NCBI GenBank assembly: GCA_009746045.1
Contig: RPFO01000667.1
Coordinates: forward strand, 6,677,046 to 6,741,045
Length of the DNA stretch: 64,000 bases
Source of the DNA: Mesostigma viride
Taxonomy: Eukaryota; Streptophyta; Mesostigmatophyceae; Mesostigmatales; Mesostigmataceae
Direction: 5' to 3'
Under the pieces are notes generated by a model. The model was given only the letters and a program-made list of their open reading frames with translations, ran no database searches and had not been told where the DNA came from. Below, piece after piece: positions 1 to 11,021 of this stretch (its first letter is position 1; every line of letters begins with the position of its first letter). Made by a program: the position numbers and the translations under genes.

Positions 1-295
1 GGGGGGTGCTGGCATGAATAAAGAATGTGGGGGTGATGGCATGAATAAATAATGTTGGGGGGTGCTGGCCATAATATTAATGTGGGGGTGTGATGGCATG
101 AATAAATAATGTGGGGGGTGCTGGCATGAATAAAAGAATGTGGGGGTGTGATGGCATGAATAATGAATGTTGGGGGGTGCTGGCATTAATTTAAAATGTG
201 GGGGGGTGATGGCATGAATAAATGATGATAAAGTGTGGGGGGGTGATGGCATTATAATTAAATGTGGGGGGATGATGGCTGATATAAATGATACG
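1..295. repeat. G-rich minisatellite, about 10 units of 27-32 bp
   Basis: The units share a core of TGTGGGGGG followed by TGCTGGC or TGATGGC and an AT-rich half (ATGAATAAATAATG). The two core variants alternate through the first six units, which indicates an older dimeric unit. Copies are diverged. The array meets the next one head to head near 290-300, where the G-rich strand switches. Confidence 0.85.
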
Positions 296-2590
296 TAGCA
301 TCACCCCCCAATGTATTGATACGTAGCAGCCCCCCCCACATGTATTGATACGTAGCAGCACCCCCCCACATGTATTGATACGTAGCAGCACCCCCCACAT
401 GTATTGATACGTAGCAGCACCCCCCACATGTATTGATACGTAGCAGCCCCCCCACATGTATTGATACGTAGCAGCACCCCCCACATGTATTGATACGTAG
501 CAGCACCCCCCACATGTATTGATACGTAGCAGCACCCCCCACATGTATTGATACGTAGCAGCACCCCCCACATGTATTGATACGTAGCAGCACCCCCCCA
601 CATGTATTGATACGTAGCAGCACCCCCCCACATGTATTGATACGTAGCAGCACCCCCCCACATGTATTGATACGTAGCAGCACCCCCCCACATGTATTGA
701 TACGTAGCAGCACCCCCCCACATGTATTGATACGTAGCAGCACCCCCCCACATGTATTGATACGTAGCAGCACCCCCCCACATGTATTGATACGTAGCAG
801 CACCCCCCCACATGTATTGATACGTAGCAGCACCCCCCCACATGTATTGATACGTAGCAGCACCCCCCCACATGTATTGATACGTAGCAGCACCCCCCCA
901 CATGTATTGATACGTAGCAGCACCCCCCACATGTATTGATACGTAGCAGCACCCCCCCACATGTATTGATACGTAGCAGCACCCCCCACATGTATTGATA
1001 CGTAGCAGCACCCCCCCACATGTATTGATACGTAGCAGCACCCCCCCACATGTATTGATACGTAGCAGCACCCCCCACATGTATTGATACGTAGCAGCAC
1101 CCCCCCACATGTATTGATACGTAGCAGCACCCCCCCACATGTATTGATACGTAGCAGCACCCCCCCACATGTATTGATACGTAGCAGCACCCCCCACATG
1201 TATTGATACGTAGCAGCACCCCCCCACATGTATTGATACGTAGCAGCACCCCCCACATGTATTGATACGTAGCAGCACCCCCCACATGTATTGATACGTA
1301 GCAGCACCCCCCCACATGTATTGATACGTAGCAGCACCCCCCACATGTATTGATACGTAGCAGCACCCCCCCACATGTATTGATACGTAGCAGCACCCCC
1401 CCACATGTATTGATACGTAGCAGCACCCCCCACATGTATTGATACGTAGCAGCACCCCCCCACATGTATTGATACGTAGCAGCACCCCCCACATGTATTG
1501 ATACGTAGCAGCACCCCCCACATGTATTGATACGTAGCAGCACCCCCCCACATGTATTGATACGTAGCAGCACCCCCCCACATGTATTGATACGTAGCAG
1601 CACCCCCCCACATGTATTGATACGTAGCAGCACCCCCCCACATGTATTGATACGTAGCAGCACCCCCCCACATGTATTGATACGTAGCAGCACCCCCCAC
1701 ATGTATTGATACGTAGCAGCACCCCCCCACATGTATTGATACGTAGCAGCACCCCCCACATGTATTGATACGTAGCAGCACCCCCCCACATGTATTGATA
1801 CGTAGCAGCACCCCCCCACATGTATTGATACGTAGCAGCACCCCCCCACATGTATTGATACGTAGCAGCACCCCCCCACATGTATTGATACGTAGCAGCA
1901 CCCCCCCACATGTATTGATACGTAGCAGCACCCCCCCACATGTATTGATACGTAGCAGCACCCCCCCACATGTATTGATACGTAGCAGCACCCCCCCACA
2001 TGTATTGATACGTAGCAGCACCCCCCCACATGTATTGATACGTAGCAGCACCCCCCACATGTATTGATACGTAGCAGCACCCCCCCACATGTATTGATAC
2101 GTAGCAGCACCCCCCCACATGTATTGATACGTAGCAGCACCCCCCCACATGTATTGATACGTAGCAGCACCCCCCCACATGTATTGATACGTAGCAGCAC
2201 CCCCCCACATGTATTGATACGTAGCAGCACCCCCCCACATGTATTGATACGTAGCAGCACCCCCCCACATGTATTGATACGTAGCAGCACCCCCCCACAT
2301 GTATTGATACGTAGCAGCACCCCCCCACATGTATTGATACGTAGCAGCACCCCCCCACGTGTATTGATACGTAGCAGCACCCCCCCACATGTATTGATAC
2401 GTAGCAGCACCCCCCCACATGTATTGATACGTAGCAGCACCCCCCCACATGTATTGATACGTAGCAGCACCCCCCCACGTGTATTGATACGTAGCAGCAC
2501 CCCCCCACATGTATTGATACGTAGCAGCACCCCCCCACATGTATTGATACGTAGCAGCACCCCCCCACATGTATTGATACGTAGCAGCAC
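296..2590. repeat. C-rich 29/30-bp minisatellite, about 76 copies
   Basis: The unit is CATGTATTGATACGTAGCAG followed by CA, 6 or 7 C and A. Units are nearly identical and differ mainly in C-tract length (29 versus 30 bp), with two CACGTG-type variants near 2360 and 2480. All long reading frames here are translations of the repeat. On the other strand the G-tract core resembles that of the 1-295 array. The array stops exactly where the dispersed repeat at 2590 begins. Confidence 0.95.
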
Positions 2591-2744
2591 AATTTTAGTC
2601 AGCCTACCATCCACGTTGCGGCAAAAGATCACCTTTTTTTGTGTTTCGGCAAAATGAAGATTTCTTGCAAACTATCGTTATGCAGGCAGGTAGCAACGTC
2701 CGATGTTATAATCCGGCAGGTAGCATGCAAACGTCGAAACGATA
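2590..2744. repeat. Dispersed direct repeat, copy A
   Basis: Begins ACAATTTTAGTCAGCCTACC and ends CATGCAAACGTCGAAACGAT. Matches 3151-3311 in the same orientation with scattered substitutions and small indels. No coding sequence recognised; it may be the end of a mobile element. The following stretch, 2745-3150, holds no gene I can support. Confidence 0.75.
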
Positions 2745-3150
2745 TGAAGGGGAAAAAAAGCATCAAACAGGAGCACCGATTAGAAACGCAGCAAATGCAG
2801 TATGTGCACATCTACACCTATAACCTAACCAGACCAAAGGCATAGCAAACATGGAAAGGGTGACCCAAGTGAAAGCCTAGCACCACCATGATCGACATGT
2901 GCGAGACCAAGAAACGCTCCATGGCAACTAGACTAAAGGGATGGATGCCAGATGTGGATTAGGATCGGCTTAGCTGACTCTACCGAGATGTCTGCAGGGT
3001 TTAGCTAGCAACGAAAAGAAGGAAGCCAGACATTTTTATCACTCTTGCTGCAACATAGAGTTTCTTGCGATGGCAGCAAGGACATGTCTTCGCCCAGCTG
3101 GCTAACTGTGTCGTCGGCGTGCATGCGCTGTTTAGTTGCCGTTTTTGATA

Positions 3151-3311
3151 GAACAATTTTAGTCAGCCTACCATCCAGGATGCGGCAAAAGCTCACCTTT
3201 TTTTCGTTGTGCGGCGAAAGCAGACCGATTTCCTTGTAAACTTCCGGCACCAGGCAGGTATCAACGTAGGATTTTATAATCCAGCAGGTAGCATGCAAAC
3301 GTCGAAACGAT
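3151..3311. repeat. Dispersed direct repeat, copy B
   Basis: Second copy of the repeat at 2590-2744. It runs into a possible small exon (3312-3635, 107 codons, unrecognised product) that I do not call as a gene. 3640-4050 is AT-rich with nothing recognised; a T-arm-like stretch near 3675 does not fold into a complete tRNA. Confidence 0.75.
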
Positions 3312-4135
3312 ATGGCAGCTCGTATCAGCTATGGGGTCTCTCTGCGGCTGCGCTTCTTTTTCGATGGGCGATGGGACGGTCGCAATTCGCAAAACGGACG
3401 CGGCGTCACAGGGCTGAACGGTATTGAAAAAATTGGAAACGTGGCATCCTCGTTCCTCCCCACGGAACTGAAAACTGGAAGCGCGGCGCTGGTGCAAAAG
3501 CTCGATCCCATCTTTTGGAACCAAGCTAGCGGATTGGACGACATCCAATATGCCGTCACCCGTGCTTGTGGCCGCAGGTATAAAAAGAGACGACCTCCAG
3601 CCCATTTACCTGGGAACATTCGGATGTTTGGCTGACATCGTTACCATGCGTCAATGTACAATGAGGTTCTGGGTTCGATTCCTGGTGTGGTCATGGAAAT
3701 AAATTTTTTTCTGCACATCTACTGAAATCAGTCATAGCACCAAACAATCACGCTGCAGCGAGACGCTATAGCCCTGGAGCCCGCTGATAAACCTGACATC
3801 CGGTACGTCTTACTATCATAGATTGCCGAACTATATAATAATAATAGTCTATACCACTTTTTCTTGTAAATGATTTACTAAATAATGATTCTATATACTT
3901 TAACATACCATATTATTAAAGTATGTGGAATTTAACCATGCTATTCACAATATATTATAAAATCTTTTGCAAAATATACTGTAATTAGTATATATATTTT
4001 CTGATAAACAATTTTATCAATGCTACTGTGTTATTTTTGTTATTCTCGCCATGCAGGTATCTGAGTGTTCTGGGAGAACTAATAAGAGAATGAGCCGCGA
4101 AGGTGAGGAAAACCTGAAATCTTTTCGTCCTTATT

Positions 4136-4395
4136 GGGGTCTCTCTGCAGCTAGACCATTTATAACCACAAGCAATAGCTTAAATTCAAGGGTCTCGCTG
4201 CAGCTAGACCCTCTTTATGGTTGCTATAAAATTAATGAATCAGAAGTCTGTGATTTAACAATCGCACGCCGCAATGAAGGGTCTAGCTGCAGCGAGACCC
4301 CAATCTTGGTCGGGGTATGCTAAGTTCACCACATCAGGTAATCTTTTCGTCTAACGGAAAAAGCCCCTCTAAGGGTCTAGCTGCAGCTAGACCCC
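4136..4395. repeat. Cluster of short CTGCAG-centred palindromes
   Basis: Four near-palindromes of about 22 bp, with arms GGGTCT and AGACCC around AGCTGCAGCT or a variant, lie at 4136-4157, 4190-4211, 4279-4301 and 4373-4395. The same motif recurs in the introns and 3' flank of the next gene (near 6035, 6983, 7067, 7146, 7225, 7299 and 8151). Confidence 0.8.
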
Positions 4396-4409
4396 AATCG
4401 TGGTAAAAA

Positions 4410-7400
4410 ATGATACACTTTCGAACTTTGTCTGTAATTGTCGCTTTTCCCAACGATACTCGATTTGCATGGATTTCGTTGTGCCGGTCGTCATGGCATG
4501 CAGCACGCGAACGGGTGGGAGTTTTCGCCCTTGCGTCCGGTCGTCCAGGATTCAGTGCAATTAAGTTGAACACCGGGACGAAGCAGTCAACTGGCGCAAA
4601 AAGGGTTTTCGGAGATGAGAACCAGAATCCAGCGCAGCCTGAAGCCAAGGAAGTCAAGCGGCCGGGAGAATACTCGAAATCAAAGAGGGTTATTGGGGAA
4701 TATTTCGCTGACCAGGCGTTTGAAGCGGCTCAGGCGATGACAAAACCCGAGGGGCGGGGGCCGGCTTTCGACCAGATGATTGCTGGCTTTAACTCTAGGG
4801 CCGCTGAACTAGGTCACGGGAAGTATCATGAGGAGGCGAAAAAGCTTTACAATCAGGAGCGGATGGCAGAACTGAACAGGTTCTGGGTGGCTCGGATTAA
4901 CGGCTTTTTTGATGGTCTGACCAAAAGCGACGCAGACAGAGACGTCAGGATGGTGCTGATGTCCACGCTTTACTGTGGTGACGACTTGGAGAAGGAGTTT
5001 TCGGCCGCGGAGTTGGAGAACCTGACGGGGATGGACGCCAAGAAGATTCGCGGAATTCGCGCGATACGAAGGCAGCAGAAGTTGGACTACCTCAGACACG
5101 CGCAGGCTCGCAAGGGGCGCCCTTTGCCGCAATTCGTGATTGACGCGATAGTGGACGCGTGGATGCACGATGATGAGTCGCGCGCCTCCTCCCAGATGAA
5201 GGATGTCAAGCGCACTTACAGCAGGGAGGGTCGTGGCAATCACGGGGTGCTCGTCGCCGTTGAGGGAGCGCGCTATTACATGACCTCCAAGGAGGACATG
5301 TACAATCACTTTCTCGAAAAGCATGCGTACTGGAACAAAAGGAGTAACCAGTATGATAAGGACGTGGGCATTCACGTGGGCTACACGACCTTCTGCAAAT
5401 ACGCGCCCGATTGCATCAAGGGCAAGTGGAAGGAGAGGAACCTGTGCGCGTGTGAGAAGCACGTCACCATGCAGTCGGCCATGGGGGCGTGGACCAAGCA
5501 CTCCAATGCGAACCACGGCAAGAACTGCAAGTGTGGCGCGGAGTGTGCGGGATGCTCCAAGTACAGAGAGCCGGACGGTACTTGCGGAATGTGGAAAGCC
5601 ATTCACTCGACGGACTGGATCAAGCACTTTCACTGCCCGGTGTCCGCCGAGACTGACGGCAGGGATAACGGGCTGCGTGAAGGGGGCGGAATGGGCGGGG
5701 GGATGGAAGAGGGGGAGGGGGAAGATGAATGGCGGGGACGGGACCTGGAAGACCTCGACATTTCTGAGAGGCTGGTGGAGGACGAAGATGGGGTGCCGAG
5801 GACGGAGAGGGTTCACCGCATACTGAAGATGGCGTGTGTGGAGGGGTTCTGTCCTGAGGAATCATGCGGCATCCATAATAACTGGGTGCAGTGTGATCGG
5901 GACAAGAATTCCACGGAGATTCTGAATTGGTTCAAGTTCGAGATGGTGGAGCAGACTGTGACCCGACGGGTGAATGTGAGTTGGTTTCGATTTTATTTCT
6001 CCGTTAATATGTTGTTGACTTTTTTTTTTGTGACCTATAGCTGCAGCGAGACCCTTTGTGAGTTGCAGTTATCTTATCGAAATGCGATTTTATTGCAAAT
6101 CGAAACTGTCTGCGGACCTTTGCGAAACAGGGCGAGACCGATGGCAGGGCGGCGAAGAAGGTGAAGCGGCCCGAGCAAGTCCAAATGAGGTCCACCCCAG
6201 CTGAGCTGCGGGACGAGATTCTTAAGATGTGGGACAAGTTCACCGTGCACTGCTTTACGGCCTGGTCGCAGGCGGATACAATCAAGGATCGGGAGAAGAA
6301 TCTGAGAGAGGGGGACGTGCTCGTGCACGGCGACTGGGCCGAGAACTACGAGAACAGCAGCTACGTCCAACTGCAGTCGCAGTACTTCCACAAGCGCAGC
6401 CACATCCTGATGCCCATGATCGTGCGTTATCGGCTCAACGGCGAGCTGGAAAAGCGCGTCTTCTTTTTCCTGGGGGATTCCAGTATCAAGCGGGGCGAGC
6501 GCGCACTCGTATACGCTCTTCGCAAGATTCTGGAAACCCTGCGGGTAGAAGTAGGGGTAGAGGTGCGAAACCTGTACATGTGCTCGGACAACTGCGCGGT
6601 GCAGTTTAAGTCCAGGTACGTGATTAACCAGATTAACGGTCTGCTCATGGGGGATCCCGACCTGCAGGCCTTTGAGTTCCACTACATGGGGGAGCAGCAT
6701 GGGAAGGGGGAGGTGGATGGTCAAGGAGCGAAGTGCAAGTGCGTCTTGAGGGAAATGCAGAGGATTCCCGAAAACCAGCACATACTTGAGACCCACCAGC
6801 TAGTCGCCTACTTGAACCAGAACTGGCAGGGCGGCAAGACATCGAGCAGGGAGTCGGCCCGCGCGCGGGCCGAGAACGTCACTCGCCACTTCTTCCTTTT
6901 ACCCCCGGTACGGAATTGTGTGTTATTTCAGGTTTTAAGACGTCAACTGCCGCTGTTCTATAAAAATTCAAACCCAATAAAGGTATCTCTGCAGAGAGAC
7001 CCTATATACTGTCAATGGGTTGCTTTTCTTTTAGGTATGAAATTTCGCTTGTTCTATCGGTATGAAGGGGTCTCTCTGCAGCTATACCCTGTGTCGAATT
7101 TCGATCACTTGATATCTTGTCGTACGTTGTTATTATGATTCGAATGGGGTCTCTCTGCAGCTATACCCTGTGTCGAATTTCGATCACTTAATATCTTGTC
7201 GTACGTTGTTATTATGATTCGAATGGGGTCTCTCTGCAGCTATACCCTGTGTCGAATTTTGATCACTTGATGTCTTGTCGTTATTTTTTTTTTTGTAAGG
7301 GGTCTCTCTGCAGCTATACCCTGTTTTATTGATTTTTGGTCAATTTTGCTAACTTGAACGGTATTCTTTTTGCCCTAACTATTTGATGACAGGACGTCGA

Positions 7401-8139
7401 GTCCGGCCGACGCGCGGAGGTGGAGGAGGTGCCTGGCATCAAGAAGGCGCATTGGTGGCGACTGGACAAGTCCGACCCTGGCCTTTTGATGATTAGGCGC
7501 TATTCCTGCTACTGTCCGCCCTGTTTGGCTGGGCGGTTTGAGGGATGTCTAAGCGAGTGGTCGTTTATCATCGAGTTCAATGATGCAGGAAGCTCGATGA
7601 AAACTGTCCGTTTGCTGCCACCGAGCCAGCCCAACCCTCCGGTTCGCATGGTGACGCGGGGGGAGCAGCTGAAGGACAAGCGGGAGGCGATGGGCCGGCA
7701 GATGAGACTCCACGACTATGTGGCAGTTCCATCGGACAAGGACACGGATCACGATCCCATCCACCCGTTCTGGTTGGCTGAGGTTGTAAGCGAAGCCGGG
7801 CCGATCGTGTTAGACGAGAACTTCGAGAGGTGGGTCGAGGGCCGGAACGGACGGGAGAAGGAGCTGTTCCTCGCCGGGAACGGCATTCTTCCCGTTCGGA
7901 TTTGGAAGCGGGATAAGCATGACCCCCTGCATTTCACGCTCAACGTTGAGGATTGGCCACCGTCACGCCAGCCCGAGCTTGTGAATTGCTATCTCTGCGT
8001 CGCTCCGGCTCTCCGGCTAGAAGCACGCGTGCGCAGCGACGGAATGTGTGCCGACATCAGGATGAGCAAGGAGCTCGACAAGTGGCTTACTGCGCTGGTG
8101 ATCAAGGATGAAGCCCCGGAGGGGCCGGCACCGACTTAA
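4410..8139 (+). CDS. Three-exon transposase-like protein (putative DDE-type)
   Basis: Exons are 4410-5975, 6131-6907 and 7393-8139. Junctions are AAT|GTGAGT...ACAG|GGC and CCG|GTACGG...ACAG|GAC, all phase 0, giving about 1029 residues. Exon 1 has a basic helical region and a Cys/His-rich stretch at roughly residues 345-400 (CACEKH, CKCGAECAGC), a likely zinc-binding module. Exon 2 carries HGDWAEN (about 587-593), CSDNCAVQFKS (about 674) and EQHGKGEVDG (about 710-719). The spacing of these acidic motifs fits a DDE/RNase H-fold transposase or its domesticated descendant; that is inference from motif layout. Exon 3 ends with a compact Trp-rich domain I do not recognise. The first ~70 residues are less convincing, so the true start may be downstream or on another exon. 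No terminal inverted repeats are identified, so mobility is unproven. Confidence 0.6.
7067..7325. repeat. Tandem 79-bp repeat in intron 2
   Basis: Four units start at 7067, 7146, 7225 and 7299. Each opens with the palindrome-like GGGGTCTCTCTGCAGCTATA and continues with GTGTCGAATTTCGATCACTT. The last unit is shortened and holds a T-run. The array lies between the splice sites of intron 2 of the transposase-like gene. Confidence 0.9.
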
Positions 8140-8426
8140 ACAAGAAATTGGGGTCTCGCTGCGGGTAGACGACGCCCTAGTTTCGGCTCGTATTATATCT
8201 TTAGAGTGGGGCTTCAGTAGGGTGTAAAAAGGTGGCCGCATATATTGTATATATTTTTCGAGATCTTTCTGAGGTCAAGTTTAAGGGTAGTTGATAATTT
8301 TTTGCGGCCTTCAATTAACAGTTATTTTTTACTGCAACATAATTTTATGCTGTATATTTAAATAATGATAAGGATTTCGATATTTTTTTGCACAATCTAT
8401 TCGACATTTGTTTCTGCATGTCGAGA

Positions 8427-8640
8427 ATTTATTGCTCCACCCCCACAAAAAAAATCGTTCCGGAACTGTTCGAAGCGAATAGCACTGACAGGATTCGAAC
8501 CCGGGTCCACCTTAATGTTCGGAGTGAGGTAGGCCAGCCATCATGTTCCGCACTCAAATCTGGCTCGGGTCCGATCCCTCCATTGCTCTTCGCTTCGAAC
8601 AGCTCCGGAACAAGTTAGGTGTGGGGTTGGAGCAATAAAT
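8427..8640. mobile_element. Foldback / MITE-like element, 214 bp
   Basis: The left arm (8427-8483) starts ATTTATTGCTCCACCCCCAC and ends TGTTCGAAGCGAATAGC. The right arm (8585-8640) is its imperfect reverse complement, ending GGTTGGAGCAATAAAT. The roughly 100-bp loop holds a tRNA T-arm-like string (GGATTCGAACCCGGG). No coding capacity. It could be a non-autonomous DNA transposon or a transcribed hairpin. Confidence 0.7.
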
Positions 8641-8960
8641 ACTTATTTGCCGGGCGCAGTTGTCATTCCGCCTAGTACAATTGCGTCACTAGTACAATTT
8701 TTGTCTGGGTACGGTACGAACCAATAACGCAATATTTAGTATCTAATCGCCGCTGCTCTTGCTGAATTTTATCCGGAAGCTGAAAAAGGTGTCCGGTGAA
8801 GCGAATACTAGTGACTGGTGGTCGTGCCCTTCCATTACTCCTTATCGACAAATTTTGGGTTCTACCTGCAGTTATAACCCTTGCGCGTCTGGCTGTCGGG
8901 GTCACCAATTTCCTGTCGATTGCAAGCAGCCAACCTTGCCGAAATTTAACACTGTCACAA

Positions 8961-9398
8961 ATGGAGCAGAGCAATATTTTCGGTTCTCAGCATACCTATG
9001 TGATGGTCGACAAAAATGAGCACGCTGCAAACATCAGAATTGATGTAGAGTTGCTCGGACCTTCTGCACAGTGGGGTGCAGGTGTCATTGCGTTCGGCAA
9101 TGGCATGATCGATCTGGTGCCACCCGATTCAGATTTGAACCCTGCTTACCAATGCGTGCCTGACAATCAGGCGAGAGTGGTGGTGGAGAGCACGGAAATT
9201 CCGGGCTCTCCCAATGTATCAATGATGCGCCTGAGGGCCGAGGCCCAGCAGGAGTTCCTGGCTGCTGCGGAGAACGGCGGGGCCAAGTGGAACACCAAAA
9301 TGTATACAGGCGAGCCTCCCAACTACAGGGGAGACCAGTACCAGGGAGTGTACTCCTTCGGCGATTTTGACATCGACGGATGGGGCACCTTTTTCTAG
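8961..9398 (+). CDS. Hypothetical small protein, 145 aa
   Basis: The first ATG in a clean frame encodes a protein starting MEQSNIFGSQHTYVMVD. It has no signal peptide or membrane segment and ends with an aromatic, acidic tail (FGDFDIDGWGTFF). I do not recognise it. An AATAAA signal lies about 90 bp downstream (near 9486). It sits upstream of a lectin-like gene on the same strand, and the short spacing and lack of evident introns are unlike the other genes here. A longer frame upstream of the ATG uses only non-ATG starts and looks like 5' flank. Confidence 0.45.
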   Translation: MEQSNIFGSQHTYVMVDKNEHAANIRIDVELLGPSAQWGAGVIAFGNGMIDLVPPDSDLNPAYQCVPDNQARVVVESTEIPGSPNVSMMRLRAEAQQEFLAAAENGGAKWNTKMYTGEPPNYRGDQYQGVYSFGDFDIDGWGTFF

Positions 9399-9628
9399 GC
9401 GCAATGCCTAAGTTGTCAAATACTCCGACAATGTCAAAATTGCGAATGATAAAATTACGGACATGTGCACATATATGTACTGATTCAATAAAAACTTTCG
9501 GCAATTTTGTTCCCGGCATTGATAATCAATAGCTGCTAGCAAGCCAAGGACTTCAAAAGTGGCAATAGATCGATGTAGGTCGTCGATAAACTTGTCTAGT
9601 CGTCATATTTCGGTCGCAAAATTCGTGC

Positions 9629-10717
9629 GTGGCCTGCAGGCATCGGACAAAGTGCACGCAACAGCAGGAGTCGGTTGAGTTCGAAGCACGGCAGACACAA
9701 AATTTCGGCGCAAAGTCCGTCGGGCGAAAAATTCGCTCGGCTGCCAAATTTTCGGCAAGAATTTCGGCGCAATGTCCGGTTTTCGGACGATTGAAATTAG
9801 CGTTTTTTTCTTGCAAAAATCTACCCCATTCCGCGTGGGACCACCCTGCAAACACGGTGATAGACGCATCGTGGGGGAGTGGCAACGCGGCCTCCAATAC
9901 GCTTTCATTCACGTACTCGTACGACCCAGCCCTCGACCCCGCGCTGTACGCGTGGTACGACCCGTCGGACGGCAGCACCCTGTTCAGCGACACCACGGGG
10001 ACCGCCGTCCAGAGCACCGCGGGCGGCAACGTGCTGCGGATGAACGACAAGAAGAACCTGGCCTCGGGGTATCACGTAACGCAGTCCAATTCCGCGAAGA
10101 CGCCCATTCTGGACACCACCGAGCTCAACGGGAAGACGTCCCTCCGCTTCATCTACCTCCGCTCGGGACTTCTGACCTCGCCCTCTACATTCTGGGGATC
10201 TATCGGAACCAAGTCGTGCATGGTGATGGTCGCCAAACAGCTGACGACCGCTACCTACCCCGATACCAACAACCCCGGGGCCACGGACGTTATCAGAGGC
10301 TACATGATAGGAAGCACAACGGTGAGATCGAATCGATTCGTGTACCAGGTGGCATCGGGTGAAGTCATAGCCGCGACACCGGGTCCTGGGACAGCCCAGA
10401 TATACGTCACGATGGCATCAAGACCTAATTTTTTCGACAACAAGCAGCACGTCCTCGCGCTTTCGGTGGACACGGTATTGAACACTTGCACTACCAGATT
10501 TGACGGACGTACCGCAAACGCAGCTGCCGGGTCCAATCCCGAAACGTTACCCGGCAATCTCGCAATTGGTGGCGATACGACTAACGCAGTCCGCGCCTTT
10601 GATGGGTGGATCGGCGAGATCCTCATCTACAATACCGCCAAGACCTCCGCCGAGTTGGAGCTGATCCGCGGGTACCTCGTGGCCAAGTGGGGCACTCCTG
10701 CAACACTGCCCCCATAG
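9629..10717 (+). CDS. Lectin-like (LamG / concanavalin A-fold) protein
   Basis: The reliable coding part starts near 9863 and ends with TAG at 10717, about 285 residues. It has the layout of LamG/ConA-like jelly-roll proteins: an opening with LYAWYDPSDGSTL, a central KTSLRF strand, a long loop, then DGWIGEILIYN and a closing IRGYLVAKWG. That closing motif is typical of secreted bacterial and viral lectin-like proteins. The frame has no early ATG and its first 75 codons look non-coding, so an upstream exon or acceptor is likely. Ligand unknown. The next small gene starts 54 bp later, after an AATAAA-like signal. Host gene or virus-derived structural gene are both possible. Confidence 0.55.
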   Translation: MACRHRTKCTQQQESVEFEARQTQNFGAKSVGRKIRSAAKFSARISAQCPVFGRLKLAFFSCKNLPHSAWDHPANTVIDASWGSGNAASNTLSFTYSYDPALDPALYAWYDPSDGSTLFSDTTGTAVQSTAGGNVLRMNDKKNLASGYHVTQSNSAKTPILDTTELNGKTSLRFIYLRSGLLTSPSTFWGSIGTKSCMVMVAKQLTTATYPDTNNPGATDVIRGYMIGSTTVRSNRFVYQVASGEVIAATPGPGTAQIYVTMASRPNFFDNKQHVLALSVDTVLNTCTTRFDGRTANAAAGSNPETLPGNLAIGGDTTNAVRAFDGWIGEILIYNTAKTSAELELIRGYLVAKWGTPATLPP

Positions 10718-10770
10718 ACATAGGATGCAAGACAAGAACTAAATATCTCTTCTATATATCACAATAAAGC

Positions 10771-11013
10771 ATGGAGTATCCCACTTTTTATCAGATTTTA
10801 CTAGACAGCAACAAGGCACTCTCCTTTGACGCCACAACGAGACGAGCAGAATTTGTCATCAAGCCAGACCCGAGAGCCCCAATCATCGACGAGGACTGGC
10901 GAGGAGGTGGGCACGCAGCCTATCTAGTTAACATCCAGGCACGACCCCGACCGCACCGGCCGCGGGTACCACAGCCGAGCCCTTGCCAGGTACCACATAT
11001 GGGGCAAGCATGA
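10771..11013 (+). CDS. Hypothetical protein, 80 aa, possibly truncated
   Basis: The frame starts at ATG and reads MEYPTFYQILLDSNKALSFD, then a charged stretch (VIKPDPRAPIIDEDWRGG). The last 25 residues are Pro/Arg-rich and low in information, and a LINE tail follows within 10 bp, so the original 3' end may have been lost. A TATA-like TCTATATATC sits about 20 bp upstream. Product not recognised. Confidence 0.35.
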   Translation: MEYPTFYQILLDSNKALSFDATTRRAEFVIKPDPRAPIIDEDWRGGGHAAYLVNIQARPRPHRPRVPQPSPCQVPHMGQA

Positions 11014-11021
11014 GGGGTAAA

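Noticed and set aside
296-2590. CRISPR-like regular array
   Set aside because: There are no unique spacers; the 29-30 bp unit is continuous and the context is eukaryotic.
191-2632. Very long minus-strand frames over the 30-bp array (up to 813 codons)
   Set aside because: They are translations of the tandem repeat in every frame; the units are not multiples of a meaningful protein repeat and contain mixed 29/30-bp lengths that shift the frame.
3660-3710. Possible tRNA gene (GGTTCTGGGTTCGATTCCTGG)
   Set aside because: Only a T-arm-like piece; the acceptor and anticodon arms do not pair. Similar pieces near 8490 and 15590 also fail.
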